DNA of 64,000 nt from Raphanus sativus (GCF_000801105.2 NC_079514.1:33281075-33345074); one strand, 5' to 3'. Shown: positions 1 to 11,785, counted from the stretch's first letter. Numbers and translations: made by a program. The notes: generated from the sequence alone by a model not told the origin.

Positions 1-2840
1 ATCAGGGTTTTGGAGAGGTCGTGGGCGGTTCTTGCGGCGAAGGATAGCGGCGGAGTGGTGGAGGGGGATGATAAAGAGGCTTACTGTGGGATTCTAGCTG
101 ATCGGAGTCAGATTGGTGCTGTTTTGGGGTTGGGAGGGAAGAACGTTGAGTGGATGAGGAGAAACTCTGGGGCGATGATTAGGGTTTTGCCTCCTCCGAG
201 TTGTGGTACGAACAGTGATGAACTGATTCAGGTATTGTGTTCTGTCTCCTATGATCACTTTTGGAAGTCAAAACATAAAGTCAAAGTCTTTGGTGTCTCA
301 GTCAACTGTTGGTCAACGCATGGCTTTTTGTAAAATTGGTATATATAATATTACACAACATGTGACAATGTGTAGAAGTAGAAGAAGCAATGACATGGTG
401 GTGATGAACGTTCCAAGTGTTTATGCAAAAGCTTTTGTGTTGAATAATATTTTTATATAATAACTCTGGCGAACTAAATTCATTTTGCTACTGCGTTCAG
501 GTTCGGGTTGAATTTTCTTTAAGTCTCTTTTAGGTTTTTTTTTTTTTTTTGGTAAAATGTCTCTTTTAGGTTTTAACATGTTGATAGTTAATAATAGTTC
601 GGGGGTTGAGTAAATTTTGTAGCTGTTTATAAGATTCATTGTGGATTCAAACTCATTTTAGATTCGGTTAATAATATTTAAGGTTAGATATTTTTAAGGT
701 CTATTTTGGATCCAAACTTATTTTGAGTTCGGTTAAGAAAAGTTTATATTATGTATTTTTAATGGTCGGATCAGAATAAACATGTAATTGAATATTTAAA
801 TAGTTATTTAGGTTTGTGAAAATTTAGATTATGTATTTTTGAAGTGTTTATGGTATTCTTTTTCTGAAAAGTTAAAATTAACTTTTGTGTTGCATTTTTG
901 GATTTGATTATATAGTGAATGTCTGTTTTATGTTCTGTACATAGATAACTGGCGATGTCTTGGCTGTGAAGAAGGCACTGGTTATGGTATCAAATTTTCT
1001 TCAGAATAGTCCACCTCTCAATGGCTACACACCGCCACTTTGCAGCAAGGCCTATGATTCATCTACCGGCGATCCTCACTCTGAGTATTTTCCAAGCCTG
1101 CGCTCTTTATTGCCCAATGCTTCTGAAACTGCTGCAGCCAATACTCTATTACCATCAAGAAACCGTTTTCAGGACTCAAAAGATACATACCGGAAGGTTG
1201 TGCTCAAACTAATCTGCACAAGTGTTGCAGCTGGAGGCATAATTGGGAAACAAGGAACTATCATCAGAGCTATGCAGAATGAAGCAGGTGCGTCTATTTC
1301 CATCGGAGCTCCACTAAAAGCATCCGGTGAACGTGTTGTTACCATTACTGCACGTGAGGTATAGCTTTTAATCTCCTTTCTGCTTGCTGCTACATTTTGA
1401 TGTAATCACAATCTTAACTCGCTTTGTTTTTTTTTTCTTTTTCCTAGAGCCTTGAGTCAGGGCACTCTCCTGCACAAAAGGCTCTGTGTCTTGTCTTTGC
1501 AAGATCTGTTGAGATTGATGTTGGGAAAAGTCTGTTCCCGGGTGCTTTAGTTAAAGCTAAGCTACTGGTACCTTCACAGTTTGCTAATGACTTTGTTGGA
1601 AACAGAGAAACTGTTATAGTAACTGGTGTTGATGTACACATTCCAGTAGGTAGCCAGATTCTAGACTGTCTTTCAGAAAATGAACTGATGATTGAGGTAA
1701 GCGCATGTTTTTCTTGTAATTAGTAAGTATAAGCTTTTATTATTACATATAAAGACAAGTTATTATCTCTTTTGTTTATTATTAGATTATGGTTTTTCTT
1801 GTAATTAGTAAGTATAAGCTTTTATTATTACATATAAAGACAAGTTTTTGTCTCTTTTGTTTATTATTAGATTATGGGAGAGTATAGGCATGTACAAAAG
1901 GCCTTGTGTCAGGTTTCTTCTAAGTTACGTGAGAACCTATTACTACCAAAGAAGGTCGTAGAAGAAGTGAGAGCTAGAGTTAGTAATCCATATAATCTGC
2001 AACCATCACAACAAGTAAGTGTGTTCTCTTTGCTCGTAAGCTAGACGTTTTAATGATGCGTTGCTTGCTTCCATTTGAGAACCATTTCATAATGTGTTTC
2101 AACAAAACCGCAGAACGCAGGGAGAGACGATTCTCTCTCGGCATCAGATGACCGTGAACAAGACTTGAATATGTTAAGAATCAGTACAGAAATAATGAAG
2201 TCCATCGATTGTATGCACACCGACGCGAATGAAGTCAACGGCTTGACACACGGAATGAAACAGCTTCAACTTTGTAGCAATGAATACTTGTCTTCTTTAC
2301 CAACACGGTACGTTCTTGCTAGCTACAATGTAATCTATTTTATTAACAATCTCCTGGCGTTATATCTGGTGATTGATTTTGTTTTTGAAAGCAGAAGCAA
2401 AGGTGTGACTTTGAGAAACGTTACCTTGGAGCTAGCTGTGGAGAAAGATGCACTTGCTGCACTGTGTGGAAGAGATGGTTCCGGTTTAGACAATCTACAA
2501 CAGGTTTTTCTTCCTTCTGTACTTTGAATCATTTTTTACATGCAAGACAAAAACCAAATAAAGTTGATAGGTTTTTTTTTTTGGTAACACATACTTCATT
2601 AATTAAAAGATAAAGAGGCCTCTGGCCCAAGTCAGCCCATTACAGGGTCCAAAGCAAAAGTTGATAGGTTTTGAAAAGCATTTTTGTTAACTTGTTGCTG
2701 CAAACCAACAGATTTCAGGAGCCAGAGTTGATGTCAATGATCATCCTGCAGGAGTTGAAGCGACGGTCTTACTCTCTGGGAATCCTGAGCAAACCCAGAC
2801 AGCCATGTCTCTGTTCATTTCAGTCCTTTCTGATCAGTGA
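1..2840 (+). CDS. KH-domain RNA-binding protein, 5' end outside window
   Basis: Seven exons can be joined in frame: 1-231, 945-1358, 1448-1696, 1871-2014, 2114-2307, 2395-2503 and 2712-2840 (TGA), giving about 489 residues; the reading frame is already open at base 1. A first KH module with a GLGG loop spans exons 1-2, and a second with GKQG is in exon 2. Exons 3-4 hold a KH-like stretch without a clear GXXG loop, and exons 6-7 hold a final KH with GRDG. KH domains bind single-stranded RNA, so a nuclear RNA-processing role is likely but not shown here. It looks like the orthologue of Arabidopsis At2g22600 (from memory), and the other syntenic genes downstream support that. Intron 3 has a duplicated acceptor and intron 6 carries a retroposon tail. 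No frame damage is seen. Confidence 0.9.
1707..1876 (+). repeat. 85-bp tandem duplication covering an intron acceptor
   Basis: Bases 1707-1791 are repeated almost perfectly at 1792-1876. The unit ends with the intron 3 acceptor and the first six bases of exon 4, so there are two copies of the same acceptor, with AG ending at 1785 and at 1870. Only the second keeps the KH frame; 85 is not a multiple of three, and use of the first leads to a stop soon after. Confidence 0.9.
2560..2668 (-). mobile_element. Short 3' tail of a non-LTR retroposon in KH intron 6
   Basis: AAAGTTGATAGG occurs at 2560-2571 and again at 2657-2668. Between them lies about 85 bp that begins with a poly-T run, which is a poly-A tail on the minus strand. 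This is the pattern of a heavily 5'-truncated LINE or SINE insertion with its TSD. The family cannot be named from so little sequence. Confidence 0.75.
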
Positions 2841-2971
2841 TCATTCTTCACCTATTGTTGCTTTTTACAGCTCTGCTTTTGTACTTGAGATGTTGTTTTA
2901 ATAAACAAAAATTTCCTGAGGTAAAACTCAATCTTTATCCCAATATTCCACTCTTTTCTCTGGAGACTAGC

Positions 2972-4487
2972 AGTTATCACAATCTATTGCAGTGTCTTTT
3001 TTTTTTTCTTGGGATCTCATATGCTTAAACTGTATCTTAAACGGGACTGATACAACATTTTCATGAGTTGTAGGACATCATAGAAAATTTAAACTCTATA
3101 GAGCTTTTTAATCGTATATAATGAACTCTTTTCATTCTATTAATTCAACAGTTCCCACCATAACAAAAGAAATGAACTTTAACTGGTTCCAAGTCAAAAA
3201 AATTTGTTTATATCTATCTTATTAAAACAGAAACATTCTGTTGGACCTAACATTTATTTTGTAAGTTTTTAAATTAAATACACCTTTATACTTTATAGTT
3301 AAACCTATATTAAATCATTAATGTTCCTTTCTTTATATTACTATCCATGTTTCCAAACAATATACTTATTTCTTACTACTATCAATGTTTCCAAACAATA
3401 TATTTTATACTACTATCAATGTTTCCAAACAATACAATAATTAATCTTAATATTTTATATCTATCATTTTCTCTTTAAAATTTTGTAGAAACATCATAAT
3501 TTCATAAATTGCAAAATAATGAACTTTAAAATTTGGATTATAAGATTACAAATTATGAAACTATTACAATTTAAATCAAATGAGATTACATATTGGTCAT
3601 CCATCAGTTCAATCGGTTAGTCTTGAATTTTAGTGATTTTTGTTAATATGAATATTTTAAAAACCTAAATTGAATTGTCAGATCTCCGGATTAACCGGTA
3701 TAATCACAATCGGGTTGAATTTAGAAACACTGATTTAAATGCAAAAATATTTTAAATACACTTTTTAAAAGTTACCAAAATATTTGTTAAGTTATTAGTA
3801 AAAAATTTCATCGTAAAATATTCCGCGCTTCCAAAGCGCGGGTCATAATCTAGTCTAAGAGTAAAAGAAGAGAGTTAACCACCTAAAAAGACTTTTAGCC
3901 TTCAGTGAAACAATTCAAAACAACAAAAAGTGTGTATCAATCAACATGTGCAATATGGTCTTTTTATGTGCTTAAGAAGAGGAAGAAGGTCTAGAACTTC
4001 TGGGTGAGAACAGAGTTGGAGATTCCAGCTTGGTGGATGGTCTGGTCTAAGTTATCACAATCTATTGCAGTGTCTTTTTTTTTTCTTGGGATCTCATATG
4101 CTTAAACTGTATCTTAAACGGGACTTATACAACATTTTCATGAGTTGTAGGACATCATAGAAAATTTAAACTCTATAGAGCTTTTTAATCGTATATAATG
4201 AACTCTTTTCATTCTATTAATTCAACAGTTCCCACCATAACAAAAGAAATGAACTTTAACTGGTTCCAAGTCAAAAAAAAATTGTTTATATCTAGAGTAA
4301 AAGAAGAGAGTTAACCACCTAAAAAGACTTTTAGCCTTAAGAGAAACAATTCAAAACAACAAAAAGTGTGTATCAATCAACATGTGCAATATGGTCTTTT
4401 TATGTGCTTAAGAAGAGGAAGAAGGTCTAGAACTTCTGGGTGAGAACAGAGTTGGAGATTCCAGCTTGGTGGATGGTTTGGTCTAAG
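2972..4487. repeat. 437-bp tandem duplication of the PUX-A 3' end
   Basis: Copy 1 is 2972-4049 and copy 2 is 4050-4487. Each holds an intergenic block followed by the PUX-A 3' flank and the last codons of its final exon in reverse. Copy 1 is longer only because a 641-bp Helitron (3213-3853) sits in it; without it the two copies are about 437 bp each and nearly identical. The partial PUX exon in copy 1 (about 3990-4049) is not a gene. Confidence 0.9.
3213..3853 (+). mobile_element. Non-autonomous Helitron with intact empty site beside it
   Basis: The element starts TCTATCTTATT and ends CTAG, inserted between A (3212) and T (3854) as Helitrons do. A perfect 8-bp hairpin (CCGCGCTT 3823-3830, AAGCGCGG 3834-3841) lies 12 bases before the end. 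The second copy of the surrounding duplication, near 4288-4300, lacks the element and shows the joined A/T target site. There is no coding sequence; its movement would depend on a Rep/helicase supplied elsewhere. Confidence 0.95.
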
Positions 4488-5848
4488 TCAGTCGCCAGTG
4501 GTGTAGGAGGAGACCCCATCCCCATGATGAGTAACTGGTAGTCTCTGGAGGCAGCAGCATCTGGTGTAGCCGCGTCAATGAAGTCTCGGACATCTCTGAT
4601 GGTATGGTGAGTAGTATTGAAGAGGGAGACAATGGGTGTGCCATCTGCTAATATGATCTTGATCGTGGTCGTTGGCGCTGTGGGATCGATTGTTGGTGTT
4701 GCTTCTGTGGGCAGTGAGTCGGAGGAAGCTGGTGGGACAGAGTCTGGCTCGGATAGAGTTCTTCCCACACCTTGGAATGCTTTTGTTGAATCCTGCTGTT
4801 ACCAGAGAGAACTTTCAATATTTCTAAGTAAGAGAACATGCATAAAAAGCATTAAGAGAGAAATATATGTACAGAGAAGTCTTCTTGTTGACGCCTAATG
4901 AGTTTGATAACGGCACGCCGTTTGCCACCTGGCGAATCGATTACACGTGGTGAGTCCAAGTTTTCTATGTCCTGGAATCGACATGGAAAAACCCCCTATG
5001 TTAATTATCAAATCCAAGCTTATAAACTCGAAATAAAAGCACAAAACTTGAACTGAACCAAAAAAAAAAAAGAATAGAGAGATAATAAACCTGGAGATAC
5101 TGTGCATATTCCGGATTATCCAATGGATATAATGTAGTATCAACATCAGTGAAACCATTCCTCCAAATAGTGATAGTGCGCGTGATCACTTGAGGTGTAA
5201 CGTCCGAAAGAATTAGCCTTCTTGGTAATGATGGTTGATCTCTTGCTACATCATCTGATTCCATAGCATCGTCGTTCCTAAGAAATACAAAAAATCTTAT
5301 ATGTTTATGATCTAGTTAAGCAAGATTCAACATATAATAATCGCACATATTAATTGTGTTTACGAAACTAAAGATTCTTCATCTCTCTTCCTCTAAGATT
5401 CATCTAAGCGCAAGATTCAACAAAAAAAATATTCTTTAAAAAGACAATGTAACACAACTTACTCTTTATCATCGAAATCATCATCGTCATCTCCTTGAAT
5501 CGCCTCTCTACTAAAGGGATTACGTGCACGAGAAGGAGGAGACCGTGGTGATCGAAACCGTATCGGCGAAGGAGGAGATGAAGCAGCAGGGATATCATCT
5601 ACTCGAAGAGGATTCGAAGACTGAGTTGTTCGTGTAGGGTTTGGAACATTCGGCATGGAGGCGGCGGCGGCGACGGCGTCATTGAAGGCGGAGACTGCAG
5701 CGTTGATATCCCATTGATGAGCTTCAAGAATGTGTGTAGCGACGGCTCTCGAAGAAGATGTGATCTCGGTAGTAAAGGAGCTGATCATTTTCTCGCGAAT
5801 CTCCTCTGTCGTGAGCGGCGGAAGTTTATGATGATCATCATCATCCAT
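4427..5848 (-). CDS. Plant UBX-domain protein, p47/PUX type, copy A
   Basis: Four exons on the minus strand, 5848-5463, 5277-5091, 4971-4873 and 4792-4427, join in frame to 345 residues ending in TQKF. Residues about 10-50 resemble a UBA-like helical bundle ([16 protein letters not shown]). A proline/serine/arginine-rich linker follows. Exons 2-4 make a SEP domain ([18 protein letters not shown], then AFQGVGRTL), and about the last 80 residues form a UBX domain. Proteins with this layout are adaptors for the AAA ATPase CDC48/p97 and bring it ubiquitylated or other substrates. It is closest in plan to Arabidopsis PUX3/PUX4/PUX5; which one is not decided here. The start is the first ATG of the open exon. 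Its 3' flank is duplicated at 3854-4049. Confidence 0.88.
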
Positions 5849-7318
5849 CGCTAGATTTCTTCTTCTTCTGATCTGTCTTTCTTTCTTTTTTTTTTCTTTC
5901 CTTCTTCTCCAACTCTCACCTCTGAGACTTAACGTTTATAACCAACTTCCGAACGCGCGTAGTCGTCTGTTTTAGAGAATGAAACGCAGCGTTTTAAAAT
6001 TGAATTTTGTTTTTTTGTTTTTTTTTTAATTAAACTATGGTCTCTTGACAAGGCAAAATAACTAGTCTAGTACTACTAGTTAGGTTTTAAATCTGACAAA
6101 AATTACAATCCAAACGATACAATATTTTTTTTTAAAAGCAAATGGCTTAGAGATATAACACTCTTCTATTGCATTGCATACATGAAAATATACCCGAGAA
6201 ATGAAATCTTCAAAAGCAAAACCAACAAGCAAGAAAATGAAAGAAAATCTTTCAAAATACAAATCTCTAGTTTCAACCTCAAGCTCAGATTTGTCTTTGT
6301 TCTTTCTCCTTCTCCACATGAATCAGCAATTCTGATTAACTTTATAAATACATTAATATTAGTTTCAACTTACATACATAATATAAAATTAGAAAATTAC
6401 ATATGAAAATTCATAGAAGTATAAATATTTAAATAAATAATAAATATAGTTCAATAAATTAGTCTATTAATTAATTTTAAAATAATAAAAGTAAATTAAG
6501 GTATATAGACACATAAAATAACAAAACAAATCCTAAATTTTAAAATATACTTTAATTTATAGAATATATTAGAAAACTAATATTAAAATAATGATAATTT
6601 ATATAATAAAATTATAATTTAGATATTTAAATTATATAAATATGTATTTACTTGATAAAATAGAATATTTAAATTAATAATTATTTATATTATTGTATTA
6701 TATAGTGAAATATGTTGCGATTTTTATGTTTTATTTCATCAACCATACAATATATTAATAAAATAAGAGAGGGTTTGTATATTATTTGTAATTATATTCT
6801 AATTATGATAACTATTTTAATTATTTGTAGATTGTTTTGTAACAAAATGTTTTCGTTTGTATCATGTATTTTGCTTTTTTTTTTGTTTATGTGTTATTTG
6901 AATTTTTGGTTTCATTGTTTCCTTTTCTGGAAAACACATTTTCTTTAAATATATGAATTAATAAAGAATTTTAGAAAGCTTAAAATTAGAGTAATATGTA
7001 TACATTATAAATGAAATAAGAGTTAAAAACATATATAGCTGTTTAAATTAAAGCTAGGCAATTTGCATATGAAATTCTTAAAAAATAAAATACAAAAAGG
7101 CCGCTCCTTTTCGCCCAAATCAAACTTTAACTCAATAAGCGAAATGAACACTGAAAACCTAATAAAGAAAAGTCAACCCTCTTTTATTTATATCTGAAGT
7201 AAAAGAAGAGGGTTAACCACCTGAAAAACTTTTAGCCTAGAGAGAAGAAAGTCAAAACAACAAAAAGCGTGTATCTACATGTGTGTAATGTGATCGTTTA
7301 TGTGCTTAAGAGGAAGGT
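5849..7318. other. AT-rich spacer between the two PUX genes
   Basis: About 5850-5960 is the probable promoter and 5' leader of PUX-A, with pyrimidine tracts. From 6100 to 7100 the DNA is very AT-rich with no coding signal; open frames there are low-complexity. From 7195 the sequence matches the 3' flank of PUX-A, so the PUX duplication included the 3' untranslated region. Confidence 0.6.
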
Positions 7319-9255
7319 CTAGAACTTCAGGGTGAGAACAGAGTTGGAGATGCCAGCTTGCTCGATGGTTTGGTCTAAGTCGGTCGTCAGTGGTTTAGGA
7401 GGAAACGTGCCCATGATGAGTAAATGGTAGTCTCTGGAGGCAGCATCTGGTGTAGCCGCGTCAATGAGGCCTCGAACGTCTCTGATGGTATGGTGAGTAT
7501 TGAACCGGGAGTTAATGCGTGTGCCATCTGCTAGTACGATCTGGATCGAGGTTGTTGGCGCTGTGGGATCCGTTGATGGTGTTGGTTCGGTGGTCAATGA
7601 GTCGGACGAAGCTGGTGGGTCAGTAGCGACAGAGTCTGGCTCGGCTAGAGTTCTTCCCACACCTTGGAACGGTTTTGGTGAATCCTGCTGTTAAGAGGAG
7701 ATATAATAACCAAAGAGCTTTCAACATTTCAGCAAGAGAATATAAATGCATAAGCATTACGAGAGAAACAGAGAGATATATACAGGGAAGTCTTCTTGTT
7801 GATGCCTAATGACTTTGACTAGGAAACGCCTTTTGCCATCTGGAGAATCGAGTACACGTGGCGACTTCAAGCTTTCTATGACCTTGATCAACATGGAAAC
7901 GTATATAATATGTTAATCAAAATCCAAGTGAATAAAGCTAGAAAAAGCTGAAGTGAACAGAAAAAAAAAGAGATACTAAACCTCAAGAAAGATTGCATTT
8001 CCCGGATCATCCAATGTCGATAATGTATTATCATCCTCGAGAGTGAAACCATTCCTCCATATAGTGACAATGCGCGGGATCACTTGAGGAATTACTGAAA
8101 GAATATCGCTTACGCTTCTGACCTTTTGTCCTATTGATGATGGTAGTAGAGGAGCTCTTTCTAGATCATCATCTGATTCCTTAGCAGCCTCGTGCCTAAA
8201 ATACATACAATTTATTCAAAAACCTTGAGAAATTGCCAAAAATACCATTTTCATAGTACCACTTTTCATGTTTACACTAACCACTTTTACCACTACTTTT
8301 AATGAAGGGTCTAGATTTAAAGGTTTAGGATTTAGGGTTTAGATTTGATGTTTTAGGGTTTAAGGTATATAGTTTAGGGTTTAGAGTTTAAGATTTAGGG
8401 TTTAGAGTTAAGGATTTAGGGTTTATAGTTTAGACTTTAGGGTTTATGGTTTAGGATATTGAATTTAGGGTATATAGTTTAGGGTTTAGGGTTTAGAGTT
8501 GAAGATTTTGGGTTTAGGGTTTAGAATTGGAGGTTTAGGAATTAGAATTTGGGATTAGAATTTTGAAAAACATATAAAAACAAAGATATAAAAGTTTTTA
8601 CCATTTTAATAAATAAGGTATTATTGAAAATGTGTCTTTAGTGGTGGTAAAGATGAATAATGGTATCTTGAAAGTGGTATTTTTGAAAATTCCCCAAAAA
8701 CCTTTTGTTATGATCTATAAAATAAGAGACATTCTTTTTTTCTCTAAGCAAGATGGTCGCAAGAAGTATCATGGATTCAACATAATCATACACAATAGTG
8801 TTCTTTCTAAATTAAAGATTCATCTCTCTTCCACAAAAGAATAAAAAAAAGAGACAATATAATTAACCAACTTACTCTCGTTCATCGAAGTCGTCATCAG
8901 CTCGTTGAATCGCTTCTCTATTAAAGGGATTACGTGCACGAGAAGGAGACCGTGGTGATCGCAACCGTATGGGCGGCGGAGAAGAAGATGAAACAGGGAT
9001 ATCTACTACTCCAAGATTCGAAGACTGTGTTCGTGATGAGTCTCTAGGGTTTGTAACATTTCTCCTGGCGGAGGCGGCTGCGACGGAAACGACTTCGTTG
9101 AAGGATGAGACTGCAGCGTCGATATCCCATTGATGAGCTTCAAGAAAGAGTCTAGCGAGTTGTCTCGAAGAAGATGTGATCTTAGTAATAAAGGAGATGA
9201 TCATTTTCTGGTGATTCTCCTCCATCGTCGGCGGAACGTTATGATCACCATCCAT
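7319..9255 (-). CDS. Plant UBX-domain protein, p47/PUX type, copy B
   Basis: Four exons on the minus strand, 9255-8876, 8195-7982, 7882-7784 and 7684-7319, join in frame to 352 residues. Exons 3 and 4 have exactly the same lengths as in copy A (99 and 366 nt), and all splice phases agree. The domains are the same: N-terminal UBA-like segment ([16 protein letters not shown]), SR/proline-rich linker, SEP domain ([26 protein letters not shown]) and a C-terminal UBX domain ending LTLKF. It is a CDC48 adaptor by family. Intron 1 is enlarged by a Mutator-type MITE. Both copies look intact, so this is a functional tandem pair or a recent duplicate; the sequence shows no evidence of which is expressed. 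Confidence 0.88.
8227..8695. mobile_element. Mutator-type MITE with telomere-like filling
   Basis: The 469-bp insert is flanked by a perfect 9-bp duplication AAAAACCTT (8218-8226 and 8696-8704), the length typical of Mutator-like elements. Its ends are inverted: GAGAAATTGCCAAAAATACC on the left and the reverse complement of GGTATTTTTGAAAATTCCCC on the right. The middle (about 8305-8545) is degenerate TTTAGGG-like repeats. It lies in intron 1 of PUX-B and has no coding capacity. Its termini resemble those of the larger element at 39829-43149. Confidence 0.9.
8305..8545 (+). repeat. Degenerate telomere-like repeats (TTTAGGG variants)
   Basis: Many imperfect units of TTTAGGG and GGTTTAGGGTTTA fill the centre of the MITE at 8227-8695. 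They are too diverged and irregular to be a chromosome end and are best seen as part of the transposon. Confidence 0.8.
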
Positions 9256-9403
9256 CGCAGCAACGATATTGTTCTTCTTCTGATCTTTTTTTTTTCTTTC
9301 TTTCTTTCGCTCTTCTCTCTCAAACTTTCCGTTTTAAACGAACTTCAAAACGCGCGTAGTCATCTCTTTTAAAGAACAAAACGCAGCGTGTTATATATCA
9401 AAC

Positions 9404-9924
9404 GACGTTGGTTTATTTTTTTTTTGGTGAATACAAGGGAGTAAAAACTCCCAAGTTTAATTTATTCCAACATAAATGTACTACTCGACCACATGCCTCG
9501 ACTTAGGCGGGCCTGAAACATCCTCAATCAACAAAAGATTAACTTCTACTGGAACAACATCAAAAAAATGAAATCCTAATGCTAGAGAAAAAGCATAAGT
9601 AGCCAAGCCATCCGCAAGACCATTTGCTTCTCTGAAGACGTGTTTAAAACGGACTATCTAGTCCCTAGAAATAAAGCCATAGCATAGTCGTACTAGGAAG
9701 GACAAAGGATGCGTCTCCGCGATCCCTGTCTGAAAGAAACCCACCACCACAGCCGAATCCACTTCTATTTCCACACACCGAACTCTTTTCTGCCAAGCAA
9801 TCAACAGGCCATAGTAGACACCCCACAGCTCAGCCAAAGGTGCAGAACAAAGCCTTATATTTAGGCTAAAACCACAGATCCAACTACCATTTTCATCTCT
9901 CAAAACCACAGACGTTGGTTTATT
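9404..9924 (-). mobile_element. 5'-truncated LINE with RNase H fragment and TSD
   Basis: GACGTTGGTTTATT is present at 9404-9417 and again at 9911-9924. The 493 bp between start on the plus strand with poly-T, a poly-A tail read on the minus strand. The minus strand codes at 9909-9658 for a plant LINE RNase H segment (AELWGVYYGLLIAW, EVDSAVVVGF, HPLSFLVRLCYGF), then stops. Only the 3' end of the LINE was copied, so it cannot move by itself. It lies about 150 bp upstream of the PUX-B start codon. Confidence 0.92.
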
Positions 9925-10351
9925 GAAAAGGCAGAATCACCGTTTTAGTACTAACTTTTTTTTAGGTTTTAAATTTAACAAAATTTACAATAAATTTTAC
10001 AATCCAAATGATACAATAATCTTCCATTTTGTTGCTGGTTACTATTTGCTTTTGAAGTTCTTTCTCTTTTTTTTTTTAATTAAAAGCTTTCAAAATATAA
10101 ATCTCTAGTTTCAAGGAATGTATTTAAGCTTCTGAAGGCAACAGAAGGTTAGGAGGACTGATATAATCTCAAACTTTACCATCTTTAAAAATAAATGGTG
10201 TCAAAGGAAGTCACCGGAGGAAGATGGTGCAGATGATCAATCACATCCACCATTAACTAATGTTCTTAATGAAAGGGTTCTGCTAAAAGATGTTGATATT
10301 ATGATCGAGTGCAAATTTTACATAGAAAGTAGTTGCACAATTCTAATAATA
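9925..10351. other. Intergenic, no gene seen
   Basis: Mostly AT-rich. A short, more GC-balanced stretch at about 10140-10260 could be a captured coding scrap, but no frame is convincing. Confidence 0.4.
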
Positions 10352-11045
10352 CTAGGTGTTTTCGTGCACCATGTGCAGTAAAAGAATTTTAAAATATTTT
10401 TTAATAGATAAATATAAATTATATTTAATTTTTATTAATATTATAAATTTTCTTTTTTCTTATCAATATTTTAATATAAATTTGATTTATCTGAACATTA
10501 AATTAAGATAAAAATAATTTTGTCTATTTTGAATTATATTTAAGAATGTGCATGTATATATTTAAAATTATAATCTTACGTAGATATTTCTATCTATTTA
10601 TTTTTAATTAAATATATTAAATAAATATGTAAAATTGCATAATTGTCAAAATTTAAAATTAAACAATATTTATAAAATCTCTAGATATATATAAGAAACT
10701 AATGATTTTACGATTTAATTTGATTTTATGATTTAATTTTTATAAATTTCTAAAAATATGTATATATTTTTGAAATATTTTTAATTTAAATGATATTTCG
10801 AAATTTGACATGCCATAATTGAATATATTTATTTTAATGATGATTTATTAGTTATTACCATATTTTTAAAAGTCCAAAAATATAAACCGGCAATAAATGT
10901 AATATATGAGTTATTACCATATTTTAAAAAGTTTAACAAAAATATAAATTAACATTAAATATAATTGTCTATGTCATATTAATCTATAAGACATGTCATC
11001 AATTTTAATAGCCATGTCTTTTTTTTTTGTCATCGACTTTTACAA
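10352..11045 (-). mobile_element. Helitron, TGCAC-hairpin family, 5' end truncated
   Basis: The minus-strand 3' end appears on the plus strand as A|CTAG at 10351-10355, followed by a hairpin TGCAC 10365-10369 / GTGCA 10373-10377 with loop CAT. The body shares internal phrases (GACATGTCATCAAT, AATAGCCATGTC) with the next Helitron. No clear 5' end is found before that element begins, so the right limit is approximate. Confidence 0.75.
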
Positions 11046-11053
11046 TTATTAAT

Positions 11054-11785
11054 CTAGGTGTTTTCCTGCACCATGTGATGATTAATTTTTTAAAAGTTAA
11101 ATTTTATATTTTAAAATGTAATTTATTAATATTATATATTTTATTTTTACCAATAAATACTATAAATATCATTAATTAAGCATAAAATTAAGAGAAAATA
11201 TTTTATAAAAATTATATTTAAGAATATATATGATATATATATATATAAAGTTAAAATCTTAGATTAAAAAATTATTTATTTCATTTGGTTAAATGTATTA
11301 AATCAACTTGTACAAAATTACTAAAAAATCATATAAAATTATATAGTTATCAAAAATTAAAACTAAATAATATTTATATAATTTGTAGATATCTAAAAGA
11401 AACTAATGATATTACGATTTTTTAAAAAAAAATTCAGAAAATTTTAGATAATAAAATTTTTATAATTATAAAAGTAAAATTATATAATATTTTGAAATTC
11501 AAAATGTCATATTTGAATATATTTATTTTAGTGATGATTTATGAGTTATTACCATATTTTACAAAGTTTACCAAAAATATAAATCAATATTGAATGTAAT
11601 ATATGAGTTATTGCCATATTCTAAAAAGATTTCCCAAAATATATATCAGCATTAAATGTAATTCTCCATGTCATATTTAACCATATGACATGTCATCAAT
11701 CTTAATAGCCACGTCACAATTTTTTTGTGAAAACGATTGTAGAGAAGACATGTGGCAAATTACTTTTCAAATATAGACTAGGGGA
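11054..11785 (-). mobile_element. Helitron, TGCAC-hairpin family, full length
   Basis: The minus-strand 3' end is CTAG at 11054-11057 with a decayed TGCACCATGTG hairpin. The 5' end, read on the minus strand, is TCCCCTAGTCTATATTTG, preceded by A, ending at 11785. The same 5' end occurs in the element at 57972-59023, which confirms the family. It lies head to tail with the element at 10352-11045. No open frame is present. Confidence 0.82.

Noticed and set aside
3990..4050. Third PUX gene
   Set aside because: Only the last codons of the final exon are present, as part of a local duplication.
6080..6948. Several 70-80-codon frames
   Set aside because: AT-rich low-complexity frames with no family match or splice support.
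8305..8545. Chromosome-end telomere array
   Set aside because: The units are degenerate, irregular, and lie within a TSD-bounded MITE.
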